This document shows, in pieces, positions 12,447 to 25,980 of a DNA stretch of 64,000 nucleotides. The first letter of the stretch is position 1, and every line of letters begins with the position of its first letter. Source of the DNA: Microglena sp. YARC (taxonomy: Eukaryota > Chlorophyta > Chlorophyceae > Chlamydomonadales > Chlamydomonadaceae). The position numbers and the translations under genes were made by a program. The notes beneath the pieces were generated by a model. That model saw only the letters and a list, made by a program, of their open reading frames with translations, did not search any database and had not been told where the DNA came from. Where the stretch lies: positions 38,525,420 to 38,589,419 of the forward strand of contig CM039464.1 in NCBI GenBank assembly GCA_022414725.1, in the 5' to 3' direction.

Positions 12447-15400
12447 ACCTCTCTTTACAGGAGGAGGACGCTGGAATCAACAGCAAGGGAGGAAGCAGCA
12501 AGGCGGACAAGAAGAAAAAGAAGAAGAAGGGCAAGGCAGGGGCAGCCAAGCTTGTGAGGTAAGGAAGAATTGATTGGATGGATGGATGGATGGATGGATA
12601 GATGGATGGATGGATGGTAAGTCAGGGGGAACTAAGCTTGTGAGGTGAGGGAGAAATGATTGATTAGATGGATGGATGGATGGATGGATGGAGCAACTAA
12701 GCTTGTGAGGTGAGGGATAATTGATTTATTTGACAGATGGGTGAATGGATGGATGGCAAGTCAGGGGGAACTAAGCTTGTGAGGTGAGGGAGAAATGATT
12801 GATTAGATGGATGGATGGATGGATGGATGGAGCAACTAAGCTTGTGAGGCGAGGGATAATTGATTTATTTGATAGATGGGTGAATGGATGGATGGCAAGT
12901 CAGGGGGAACTAAGCTTGTGAGGTGAGGGAGAATTGGATGGATGGATGGATGGATGGCAAGTCAGGGGCAACCAAGATTGTGAGGTAAGGGAGAATTGAT
13001 TGGATGGATGGCAAGTCAGGGGGAACTAAGCTTGTGAGGTGAGGAAGAAGTTGATTTTGATTTTTATATGCCGTATAAACGGATGAACGGATGAACGGAT
13101 GCATATAAATAGGGAGCGGCAGGGGGGGGGGGGGGGTAGCTGGATAGTGCTACCAAGCGCTACTCGCGCTACCTGCCGTGCTCGCATAGCTGGTTTTCAG
13201 CTATCAATGTCGGTAACTTGTCCTCGAAGTTGCTATTTGGTACCGATATTGCATAGCTTTTCACAAGGAATCCGAATTTCGCATTCGCGAAGCGTGATTC
13301 CGTTCATACAGCAAGGTAACCCGGAACCTGTTGCGGCCTACCCTTTCTCATGGTAAGATTTTCAATGGCTACATTTGGCTAAGTTAGCTCCCAGCTATTA
13401 GGACTAACCCAGCTATTAGGACTATTCGTCCTACTTTGGGCTGCGGTTAGGGCTACCTGCCGCTCCCTACATATAAACGTATGAAAACGTATGAGAATTT
13501 TATGAACTTCTGGAGAAAATACTTTCACATGTGTTCCAAGGTATTGCCACGTAGCTTCCCAAGCCTACAAGTAATACAGATAGACAGACAGACAGACATA
13601 AACATACATACATACATGCATACACAGATATATTTCATCTGCTAGTAATACAGATTATAATTGAGCTGTTAATCGACTGGTCAGTGGCAGATTTTGTTTA
13701 TAGCTGTTCAGTGAATGACTTGGAGTTGGGTCTCATAGTTAGTAGTCAGTTCCTCCACTGTATAAGGCTGAATTTCTGACAATTCTCATCATTATCAGAA
13801 TTCTGGATTCTCAGGCCAAAATGTCGGAACAACGACCTACAAAGTGTTTTGAAAACCCAAATCCCAATCATCCGCTGAATGGCTATAAGAATCAGATTAA
13901 GAATGGCAATTCAGGGGCAAACAAGTCTGTGAGCTGAGGACGAATTATGGCGCTGGGTCTGGCAGCTCATCATCACCACCATCATCATCACCATTATCTC
14001 CACTCCCCTTCCCACCTGTAGGCACTCCTTTGACTCAGATGCTGAGGGCAATGAGACCTTCCTAAGCCCACGGGAGGTGGTGTGTGAGGCAGCTCATCAT
14101 CACCACCATGGCCACCATCATGATCATCATCACCTCCATCATCATCACCATCATCGTCCCTCCCCTTCCCACCTGTAGGCACTCCTCTGACTCAGATGCG
14201 GAGGGCAAGGACACCTTCCCAAGCCCACGGGAGGCGGGTGGTTAGGCAGCTCTACATCACCACCATAGCCACCACCACCATCATAATCATCATCATCATC
14301 CCTATCATCCCCATCATCACCACCATCACCACCATCACCATTATTACCCCCCCCCCCCCCCCCCCCTTCCCACCCGCAGGCAATCCTCCGACTCAGATGC
14401 TGATGGCAAGGAGACCTTCCCAAGCCCACGGGAGGCGGTGCGTGAGGCGGCTGAAGAGGAGGAAGTGGTGGTGGACGGCAAGCGCTACATCGTCATTGAC
14501 GGGCTTCGTATATTGATGCAAGAGATTGACTTCAAGGAGGCGGCTGAAGACGACGTAGAGGAGGGCGCGGACGACTGCCATGGTAAGACCCTACATGTGA
14601 ACTTCCTTCTAGAACTTATAACAACTATTATGTTCTAGGAGGCGGGTGAAGGAAAGAGAAACCCTACATGTGAACTTGTTTCTAGAACTTGTTTTGACCA
14701 TGGAGTTTGAGGAGACGGGTGAAAGCGACGCAGAGGAGGGCGCGGACGACAGCAATGGTAAGACCCTGCATGTGAACTTGCTTCTAGAACTTGTTACAAG
14801 TATTACGTTTGAGGAGGCGGGTGAAGGCTAGAGAGACCCTGCATGTGAACTTGCCTCTTGAACTTATTTCAACCATGGAGTTTGAGGAGACGGGTGAAAG
14901 CGACGCAGAGGAGGGCGCGGACGACAGCAATGGTAAGACCCTGCATGTGAACTTGCTTCTAGAACTTGTTACAAGTATTACGTTCGAGGAGGCGGGTGAA
15001 GGCAAGAGAGACCCTGCATGTGAACTTGCCTCACTTGGGGCCTTTTGCCCCTGAACTGCAGGGCCTCTGTTGCCTTCAGGGGCAACTGAACTTTTTGCCC
15101 CGGAACTGCAGGGCCTCTCTTGCCTTCAGGGGCAAAAAAATATAAACAGCAACAAAATCAAAACAGCAAGGGCAAGAGAGGCCCTGCAGTTCCGGGGCCT
15201 TTTGCCACTGAACTGCAGGGCCTCTGTTGCCTTTGCCCCTGAACGTGAACTTGCCTCACTTGGGGCCTTTTGCCCCTGAAGGCAAGAGAGACCCTGCACG
15301 TGAACTTGCCTCTTGAACTTATTTCAACCATGAAGTTTGGGGAGGCCGGTCAAGGCGAGTGAGAGGAGGGTGTGGAGGACGTACATGGTAAGACTATTTC

Positions 15401-18400
15401 TTGTGTGCGACGTGTCACCATTCTGTCGCTGCATGGCAATGCTTGTGTCGGGCTAAACTAGTCAGGAATGCCTCCCCCCCCACCAACCCCAACCCCAACC
15501 CGCGGGGTTCGGCACGCAGCGCGCCGCACTGGTGTCGAACTGAGTCGCTCATTTTGCGACGCACACAAACAAAGCAGTACCTGGTAAGAGTCACATGTGA
15601 AGAACAAATTGTTGGTTTGTAATAAATCAATCAATATATTTTATTAAACGAACGGATTTTTGGTTAAGAAATAAATAAATAGTATAAATAAATAATTACC
15701 ACAATGCGTGAGGTTAAGGGGGCCAGCCCATATGCTCGCACAGGGGCCAACCACCAAAAAGTCTTAAATGGTTTAAATATGAGGTAACTTCAATCAGCCC
15801 TTCCTGTTAATCTATAAATGTTCTTGATTATTCGAGGATGTGTACGTCCCTCATGCCTAGTTGGCTACCCTCTGGATTGTAACAACGTACAATACGCTAC
15901 TACTGTCTGCAGCAGATACTGTTGCTGGCTTTGCCCTGGTATCCCTACACCCCATCACTGTAACTTTGGAGGGCTCACTTCTATCCCCCAGCCACCCACC
16001 CCCCAAGCCAACCAACCCTCCAGCCACTAAACTGTCTTACCATCCAAACCTCCAGTCCAGGGCCAATGCCTTCCCACCCCCACTCCCCAAACACCCAACC
16101 TTCCCACCCCCCAAACACCCAACCTTCCCACCCCCACCCCCCAAACACACAGCCTCCCCACCCATACCCCCAAACACCCAACTGCCAAACCCTCCAGCCC
16201 CCCCAACCCTCCAGCCCCCCAGCCTTCCCACCCTCACCCCCCAAACACCCAACCTTCAACTACCAAACCCTCCAGCCCCCCCAACCCTTCAGCCCCCCAG
16301 CCTTCCCACCCCCACCCCCCAAACTTTCAACCTTCAACTACCAAACCCTCCAGCCCCCCCAACCTTCCCACCCCCATACCCCAACTCCACAGATGTTGAT
16401 GCTGACAAGATCAAAGCCGTCATTGCCATCCTCACTCCCGAGCAGCGAGCAGAGAAGCGAGCACTTAAGCATTTTGGACTGGCCGACTTGGATGAGCTGA
16501 GTGAGAATTGCCATCTCGTGGCTGACTTCACGGACGTCGTTGCAGGGTGAGTCGCTGAGTCTTCTTTTTCTTTTACTACGTCTTCTACTTCTTCTTCCTT
16601 TCCTTCTTCCTCTTCTTCTTCTTCTTATTATTAGTATTAGTATTCTTCTTCTTATTCTTCTTCTTATTTTTATTCTAATTCTCATATCTTGGTCTCTAAA
16701 TGTCATTTGGAGGAGTAAAATGATAGGAAAAACTCCTGAGGAGGGCTGACCCCCCCCCCCCCCTCCCTAAATGAGGTGCTCAGAGTGACTTGAAAATTAG
16801 CTCAAAACATAGCCAAGAAGTATGCCATTATAGCCCCATTCCCGGGGGGGGGGGGGAGGGGGGGGGGCAAATCGGCATTGGAATATGAATAACTGACTTG
16901 GATGAGCTGAGTCAGAATAACCTCAATTCCTCTTCTTCTTCCAACTAAGGGCCCTTCTGGTAATGTATAATTGTAAATATATTAATTAATAATTTGGTAG
17001 ACCCCCCCCCTCCCCCTGTAAGTTGTGTGTTGTGGACTTGTCTTTAGTCAGCACAGACCAGCCTATTATAATTTTAATGAAATGAATAGTACCCGACATT
17101 TGTGGGCATCAGTGTACCAGGGTACTACATTTTGTCAAATTGGTCTGCGCTTAGAGTGTACAAACGTCAAATTGGTCAGCGCTTTATGGTGCAAAAAGCG
17201 CAAAAATGCGCGCTGCGCCCACAGGAGGGTGAAAAAACTGTGCGAAACGCGCAGTGGGGCTCAAAAAGCGTGCACAAAATCGCGCTGCTGCGCACGCTTT
17301 GTAGTACCCTGCAGTGTACCATTGACATGGACAAACTGGTATTTAAACTATATTGTTGACTGAAATTATCACTGTAGCACAAACCCAGGGCCCCCCTCAG
17401 TAAAATGGTTGTCTGGGGTTCAGTTTATCAATGCCTTTTCTTTTCAGCCCTTCCTGTTACAGTTGGGCAAGTCCTTTATGCCCATTTGGCCTACACCTGG
17501 ACTGTATTATGTATACATATAACTAGGGACCAGCATATCACATGATACCGACCAAAGGCGAGTATGATATCATACAAATTGCATCATATGATATGGTTTA
17601 TAAAAGGTAACTTTAGCCTAGTCAGACTGCCGGCATCATATTTCTGTTCTCTACATACCATCTGTGTGTACACCCTCACCCTCCTACATTTGTAAATATG
17701 CACATATATGTGATTTCTTGGTTTGCATATGTATTGACTCGTTTTCCCGTTCCCTACATACCATGCATGCGTACACCCCCGCCCTCTTTCATTTGTTAAT
17801 ATGCACTAATCTGTGATTTCTTGGTTTGCATATGTAATTGACTCGTCTGTCCGTTCCCTACATACATCTGACATACCTCTGGATTACAATATCATACATG
17901 ATACCCATAATTAGTGTGTGTGTGTGTGTAGACTGTGATAACATACATGGTACTTAAAATTAGTGTAGGTGTGTGTGTGTGTGTGTGTAGACTGTGACAA
18001 CATACATGATACTCACAATTAATTTATCCTAATACTGTACAGGTTTCTGATGCAAGAGAAGGCTGCAGTCGCCAAAGCTGCCAAAGCTGCTGCTGCTGCT
18101 GCCGCCACTGCTGATGATGGATCTGCTTCTTCTGCTGAAGCCGGTACTACCCATTCAGCCGACTCAACCACATCAACCACCAAGCTGCAGCTGCAAAACG
18201 TTGCCTCTTCTCCCGCCGCCGTCCTAAAACCCAGTCCAGCCTCTGCTCACGCACCCAGCAAAAAGGGACGTGACGCACCGGGGCGCTTGGCCCATGGCCC
18301 ATTTCCACCTCCTCCACCACCTCCACCACCACGTGACCCAGCACATGCACGTGCACAGGCAGCAGCGCTGGCAGCAGCACAGGCACCAGCACAAGAGCAG

Positions 18401-21400
18401 GCACCAGCACGTGCGCAGGCACCAGCACAGGCACCAGGAAGAGAACAGGCACCGGCACATGCACCAGCCCCAGAGCTTGTGCCTGTTCCTTCCCCACCCG
18501 CCGCTGACCCCATCCCAGCCCAGAGGCCAGCTATGGCTGACCCAGTGGAAGAGGCCGAGAGGCCAGCTGTGGCTGACCCAGTGGAGGGGGGCGAGAGGCC
18601 AGCTAAGGCTGACCCAGTGGAGGGGGGCGAGAGGCCAGCTATGGCTGACCCCGTGGAGGAGGGCCAGAGGCCAACTATGGCTGACCCAGTAGAGTCCCTT
18701 CGACTTCCTGAGACTTGGGAGGACCTTTCGGCAGACGAAGCCGTACCGCCGGACCCTGTACTGCAGGTTCACTCCCCGACCAACCATGGCCAGACATTGT
18801 CCTTGGACCCACAAGCCAGCCCCTTCAGCCCCCCCCCACCTAGGGAGCTGAACTTTAAGGAGAGGAAACAGAAGGAAGTGGAGAAAAGGAAGGCAAAGAA
18901 GGAAAAGGAAAGGCTAGCACGCGAAGATCGTGGTGGTTCTGATCAACATCAAGACCAGCGGAATGAGCAAGGCCAGGTGGCTTTGCCTAGGGACGAGGGC
19001 GGAGAGGGCGATTGGATCAGTGGTGGGCGGGGCAAAAAAGGTGGCGGTGGCGGTGGCGGGGGTGGCCCTGTTGGTGATGGCGTTAACCGTGCCCGTCGCG
19101 GCAGTGCTGGTGATGGCGGAGGTGGCCGTGGTGGCAGTGGCGGTGGCGGCCCTGCTGTTGATGCGCTCAGTGGTCCCAATGGTACCAATCCTCTCTTAGG
19201 ACCCAACAGACCCCGTGGATCCATTGGTGCCAACGATTCCCAGAGGGGTGGTAGACTCTCTGGACCTATGGGTTGCCCTGACCCTCGGGACCGTGGCCCC
19301 AATGGGCCGCTTGAGCCTGGCATGGAGCAAGGGCTGAGGAAGAAGAAGGGAGGAAAAAGGGAGGATTCAAGGGAAGAAAGAAGAGGAAAGGGAGGAGGAA
19401 AGAACAAAGACGAGCAGGCTGGAGGCAAGGGCGCAGGAGGAGGAGGAGGGGAAGGTGGCGGCGGCAGAGGCAATCTGGGGGGGCGGGGGCGCCAAGAATG
19501 GGTGTGGGCGTCAAGGGGGGGGGGCTCCAGAGGCCATGGACCAGCATGCGCTTGCATTCAATGGGGGTCCTGAGCCCGGGCTCAACAAAGCTCCCAACGG
19601 GGGTGAGCTCCAGCACGAGCACGGCCACGAGGGAGCGGGCCACATGCACGAGGACATGGGATACATGCAGCACGGTGAGGGTGGTCACATGCAGCGAGAT
19701 GAGAGTGGACGCATGCTGCACGAGGGGATGGGCCACTCGCAACAGCTGGAGTATGATGCGATGAGACACCAGCAGCAGCAACAGCAGGATTACGAGGGGA
19801 TCCGTCACATGCAGGAGCAGGAGCAGGAGTATGAAGGGATGAGTCACATGCACCAGCAGCAGGACTACGATAGGATGGGTCAGCACCAACAGCAGGAGTA
19901 TGATGGGATGGGTCAGCAGCAGCAGCAGCAGGACTACGGGGTGATGGGTCGGCAGCAGGAGTATGAGGAGTATGAGAGGAATGGTCAGCAGCAGCTGCAG
20001 GATTATGAGGGGGCAGGGCACATGCCCCAGGAGTATCAAGGACATACCCTTGGGTTGCCATCAGCAGTTGGTGATGCCTCTGATTCAGCCACAGCTGCCG
20101 CTGCTCACCTTCAGCTCCTAGGAGGCAGCACACTCGCTGCATTTGAAGGGGCGGTGAATCCTTGGAGTAATATGCAGCAAGAGCAGTCTCCACGAGTTGG
20201 GGGTGATATCTGGAGCATGGGGTCGGGTCAGACTGACTCGGGGGGGTCAGCATGGGGACGAGCAGAATCCGGTGGTCCAGCTAGCTCCACTATACTGAGG
20301 CCAGGGGGGTCCTCTAGTGCCTGGAGTACCCAGGCAGGTCAGGGGGGCGAGGACCTTGTGAGTCAGCCCCCCCAGAAGGGAAGTTTCATGTCCCCCATCG
20401 GCCAAACAAGGCCTCCAGGCTTCAGCCAGGGTATAGACTTCAGCCAGAGTAGAGCCCTTGAGCTTCAAGGCCAAGGTATCCCACCTGGCTATAGCCAAAG
20501 TCAAGCCTTGCCAACTGGCCTGGACTCGCAAGGCCTTGGTATGCCACCCGGCTATAGCCAAGGTCAAGCCATGCCAACTAGCCTTGATGCTCAGGTTCGG
20601 AACGGGCCTCCTGGCTTCCTTCATGCGCTGGGCAAGCCGCCTGGCTTTGATGCTCAGGGTCACAGCATGCCACCTGGTTTCAACCGAGGGCCGTCTGGCT
20701 ATGAAGCACAGGGTCAGGACCATGCAAGCCATCAGGATGCTCCTGTTTCGTTTTCTAGCGTAGAGGATCTGGCATCCACTCACGACCTCCACTCATCAGC
20801 TGCCGGACAGCTTCATCCTCCCGCGCACGCGCTCCCCATACTAGGGCACCTCCGTTCCAGCTTCCCAGCCCACATCCAGCCCCATGGCGTCCAAGCTGGC
20901 AGCCGGGCTGGCAGTACAGACACCTCCACCCTTCTCACGCATCCCCCTCTCGTACAGCCCAACATGTCCCACTTACCCATGCACCTCTACCCATCGAGCA
21001 TGCCCCACCTGAACTCCTCTCAACAGTACACCACCCACCCAACCCACATCGACCTGCATCACACCCAGCAGCAACAGCACCACCTACCCCAATCCTTCGG
21101 GCACCAACAGCTACCACCTGGTGCTCAGCCACTCCGAGAACAGAACCCAGACCTGAGTCCCGCTAAGTTCGGAGTTGAGGACGAGGAGGAGGAGGATGAT
21201 GAGGGGGGATTGATAGACCTCATGAGCCTCTGTTGTGTCGCAGTCACAGAGGCTGAGCCCCCGGCGGTGTTTGAGGAGATGCCAGCGGATGCCTACCTGC
21301 ACCCTGCCACACAGGCGGAGGGGGGCTCAGGACAGGGAGGGGGAGGGCAGACGTCAGCATGGCAGGTGCCACTGCACCATGAGGTAAGCTGGGTGTTGTT

Positions 21401-24400
21401 TAAATTGAACTTGGTTACTTGGTAGAAGCTAGCCCCTTTCAGTGATAAACAATGGTCTAGTTGTAGACCAGATCGCTTGAGGATGAAGAGTCGGGGGGGC
21501 GACTCCCCCTTTGGTCGCTCTTGGCGTTGCAGGTCGTTGTACTGCGATGGAAGCTTGTCCAGTTGAGGTAGGAGACCGCTCCCCACCCGCATACAACGGG
21601 CTCCCTCAACACCAAGCCCTACCAGGCGTTATCATCATTATGGTAGAATCTACTGCTGCTGACATTGCAAAGGGGTGGAGTCAGGTTTAGTGTTAGTTAA
21701 GAGAACCAGGGTACTACAAAGCGCGCGGCAGCGCGATTTCGCGCACGCTTTTTGAGCCCCACTGCGTGTTTTGCGCAGTTTTTTCACCCCCCTGTGAGCG
21801 CAGCGCGCAGTTTTTGCGTTTTTTTTGCACTACAAAGCGCTGACCGATTTGACAAAATGTAGTACCCTGAACAGAACGGCATTTCTGGATCTGATTAAAG
21901 TTTCCATAATTCATGGGTTCTTGGATTAAATAAGTAGGGTGTCACTTTTGTCCTGGTTCCAAGATAATCGTACGACGTCAGCATGACAGGTGCCTCAGCC
22001 GCATGGGGTGAGCAGGGTGGTGTTAAAATTGGACATGGTTACATGGTTACTTGGCCAGCAATGTGGCCAGCAAATAAGTAGGGTGTCACTATTGTCCCGG
22101 TTCCAAGATTATTGGAAGACGTATCGTACGACGTCAGCGTGGCAGGTGCACTGCAGCATAAGGTGGGCAGGGTGGTGTTTAAATTGGACATGGTTACAAG
22201 GTTACTTGGCTACATGGCCAGCAGTGTGGCCAGCAAATAAGCAGGGTGTCACTATTGTCCCTGTTCCAAGATAATCGGAAGACGTATCGTACGACGTCAG
22301 CATGGCAGGTGCCACTGCCGCATGACGTGAGCTGGGTGTTGTTTAGATTGGACTTGGTAGGGTTAAGAGAACGGCATTTCCGTATGGGACTAAAGTCTCC
22401 ATAATTCACGGGTTCTTAAATCAAATAAGTAGGGAGTAACTATTGCCTGCTTATGTTATTATTGCCTACTTCTGTTATTAGATTGCCTGCTAGAGCCTTT
22501 TGGGGTTCCTTTCAGTCTTCTAGGGTTGCTTTAGGGGGCCAAAGAAGCTGCTAGTAGCACTCTCAAGGCTACCAGGGGAACCATGGAGCTAGATGGAGAC
22601 ACTGGTTCCTTTCCTTTAAAACGCTAGAGTCTTATAGCGTTGCTTTAGGGGGCCAAATAAGCTGCTAGTAGCACCCTCAATTCACATCTCTCCACACTGT
22701 TTGTTTTAGCAAGCAAACCATAGAAAACAAGTTCTATGCAGCGTCGCCTGCGAGTCTAAAAATGGCGGAGAGTGGTCGCGACGGAGCGACAGGCGGCAAC
22801 GGAAGCGAGTTAGTTACAAGACCGTTTGCTGACGTGTCAGGCTTCATCACGGTCAGACGGTCGGATGGACAAATGGGTAAACATGGGGGCTCCCGCCCCC
22901 CCAGAAGGGGGGGCTCCGCCAAAAACGTAAACAGCGCATGACCCTCCCCCGTCTGCCCCCACTCCCTTGACGAGGCAATAGTGAGGGTCGCTGCTATGGA
23001 TATTTCTCAATTCCCTTTTCTCCTCACTGCTTCCTTTGCAAGCGACCAATATCAAAACTCACTCAAATATATAAAAAATGACCCTCTCCTGTCTGTCTCT
23101 ATCCCCTAACCGGGCACCAGTGGAGTTCGCTCCTGTCGAGAGCTCTCAATTCCCATCTCTCCACACTGCTTCCTTGGCAAGCGACCAATATCAAAACACA
23201 CAGAAGTAAATAAAACATGACCCTCTCCTGCCTGCTCCCACTCCCCCAACCAGGCACCAGTGGGGGTCGCTGCTGTCGAGAGCTCTCAATTCCCATCTCT
23301 CCACACTGCTTCCTTTGCAAGCGACCAATATCAAAAGACACACAAATATATAAAGCATGACCCTCTCCCGTCTGCCTCTATCCCCCCAACCAGGCACCAG
23401 TGGAGGTCGCTGCAATGGAGATTTCTCAATTCCCATCCCTCCAAGCAGCTGTGGAGCCTCCAAAGCCTAAGGCGTGGAACACAGTAGTAGCTGCGTCCCA
23501 GCAGCCTGCCCAACCACAGGTAAGAAGGACTGGGGGTAGAAGAGGGGGGGGGGGGGGGTACAAGAGGGGGGGCAGGGGGCGGGTAGAAGAGGCAGAAGAG
23601 GGGGGACAGGGGTAGAGGGGGGGGGGGGGGGGGTAGAGTAGTTGCAGGAGGGGGGGGTATCCATCCATCCATTTATATCTCTATCCATCCATCCATCTTT
23701 TCGTCCAACTGCATGCACCTCCTCCTTCCCTCTCCCCGTCTGACATCCCCTGTCACTTCACCTCCGGTGGCAGCTCCTGTGAATGATAAGGATGATGTAT
23801 CCATCCGTCTCCTCCTTACCCATCCACGTCTGACATCCCCTTTCACTTCTCCTCAAAGCCTTTTGACATAGTCCCAGGTGGCCCTGTGGTGGTGGATGAA
23901 GATGATATATCCATCCATCCATTCACCTGCACCCACCTCCTCCTTTCCTTCCCCGACTAACACCTTAAACCCTTTTGACGTAGCCCCAGGTGGCTGCTGC
24001 TCCTGTGGGGGTGGATGATTAAGATGATATATCCATCCATCCATTCATCTCCTCCTTTTCTATCCCCAACTAACTCCCTTAACCATTGTGACATAGTCCC
24101 AGGTGGCTGCTGCCCCTGTGGTGGTGGATGATGAAGATGATATATCCATCCATCCATTCACCTGCACCCACCTCCTTTGTTCTATCCCTGACTAACCACT
24201 GTTCTGTCACCGACTAACCACGACAATTAGTCCCTTGTTTTGGCCTACTAATAACAAAAACAACAACAAACGGTCAATTAACTGGCGACTTACCCTGAAA
24301 AAGCGACCACAACCATCTGATTTGTATTGTTATTTTACTACCGGTAGTGAGCACCCTGACCCATTTTGACATAGCCCCATGTGGCTGCTGCCCCTGTGGT

Positions 24401-25943
24401 GGTGGATGATGAAGACGATGTATCCATTCATTCTCCTGCACCCACCTCCTCCTTTTCTATCCCCGACTAACACCTTCAACCCATTTGGCGTAGCCCCAGG
24501 TGGTTGCTGCCCCTGTGGTGGTGGATGATGTATCCATCCATTCACTTGCACCCACCTCCTCCTTTTCTATCCCCGACTAACACCTTAAACCATTTTGACG
24601 TAGCCCCAGGTGGTTGCTGTCCCTGTGGTGGTGGATGATGAGGATGATGAGGATCTACAGAGGGCGTTGAAAGAGAGCATGGAGATGAGCCAAGGAGGAG
24701 CAAGCGAGCGTGAGAGCGCTTTGAACGAAATGCAACAACACATGAGCACAGGTAGGTGTGGAAAGGGGGGGGCGGGGGGGGGGGGGGGGGGGGGGGAATA
24801 GATGGATGGCAAGATGGGTGGATGGATGGATACATCATCCTCAGGAGCTGCCACTGGAGGTGGAGTGAAAGGGGGGATGGCAGACGGGTGGGTGGGTGCG
24901 TGGGTAAATGTGTGTGTGTGGCAGTATGTGGGTGTGGGTGACAGTATGTGGGTGTATGCTATGAGCGAAATGCTGCAACACATGAACACAGGGGGGATAG
25001 ATTGGATGGATGGATGGATGGATCATCCTCAGGAGCTGTCACCGCAGGTAAAGTGAAAGGGGATGTCAGACGGGTGGGTGGGTGGGTAAATGTGTGTGTG
25101 ACAGAGTGAGGGGGTGTGGGTGTTTGCTTTGAGCGAAATGCAGCAACACATGAACACATGTGGGTGGGTGGATGTGGGTGTGTGACAGAGTGAGGTGGGT
25201 GGGTGGGTGTTTGCTTTGAGCGAAATGCAACAACACATGAACACAGGTGGGTGGGTGTGGGTGGCTGGCTGGATGTGTGTGTGCGTGTGTGTGACGGACT
25301 GTGGGTGGGTGGGTGGGTGTATGCTTTGAGTGGAATGCAACTACTCATGAACACAGGTAGGCAGGTGGGTGGGTGGTTAAATATGTGTGTGACAGAGTGA
25401 GGGTGGGTGGGTGGGATTATGTTTCTCAACGCCAAAACAAGCAGGCCGATACAAAACAACTGATCAACCCTAACACCAACACAAATCTCCTTCCACCAAC
25501 ACAAACCCCCGCCCACCAACACAAACCCCCTCCCAACAATACACCCCCCCCCCCAACAACAACAACAACAACAACAACAACACACACACACACAGGCTCT
25601 GTCTCTGGCCAGCGCCAAAGGGCATGGCAGGGCGGCAGGCGCAACAAAAACAGGCAGCCCCTTGCATCCGGCATAACAAACCGCAGTGGCGAGTACACTT
25701 GCTCTCTCAAATTCATCATCAAGTCAAAAAGACAGGCCATCACACAATAACTGATCACACACACACACACACACAGGCTCTGTCTCTGGCCAGCGCCAAA
25801 GGGCAGGGCAAGGCGGCAGGCGCAGCAAGATCAGCAGCGCTTTGCATCCGGCATAATGAACCGCTGTGGCAAGTACTCTTGCTCTCTCAAATTCATCATC
25901 CAGTCAAAAATACAAACCATCATACAATAAATGATCACCCCCC

Positions 25944-25980
<37 letters not shown>

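Noticed and set aside
15861..16550. 229-residue ORF starting at 15861
   Set aside because: Its last 50 residues are exon h, but the first part is the pyrimidine repeat of the intron. The acceptor at 16392 separates them.
18949..20792. Long minus-strand ORFs opposite the giant exon
   Set aside because: Shadows of the low-complexity coding strand. The plus strand has matching splice sites and phases.
22734..23055. Short minus-strand ORFs around the 22741 element
   Set aside because: They are dispersed-repeat sequence, also present at 57059 and 61495.
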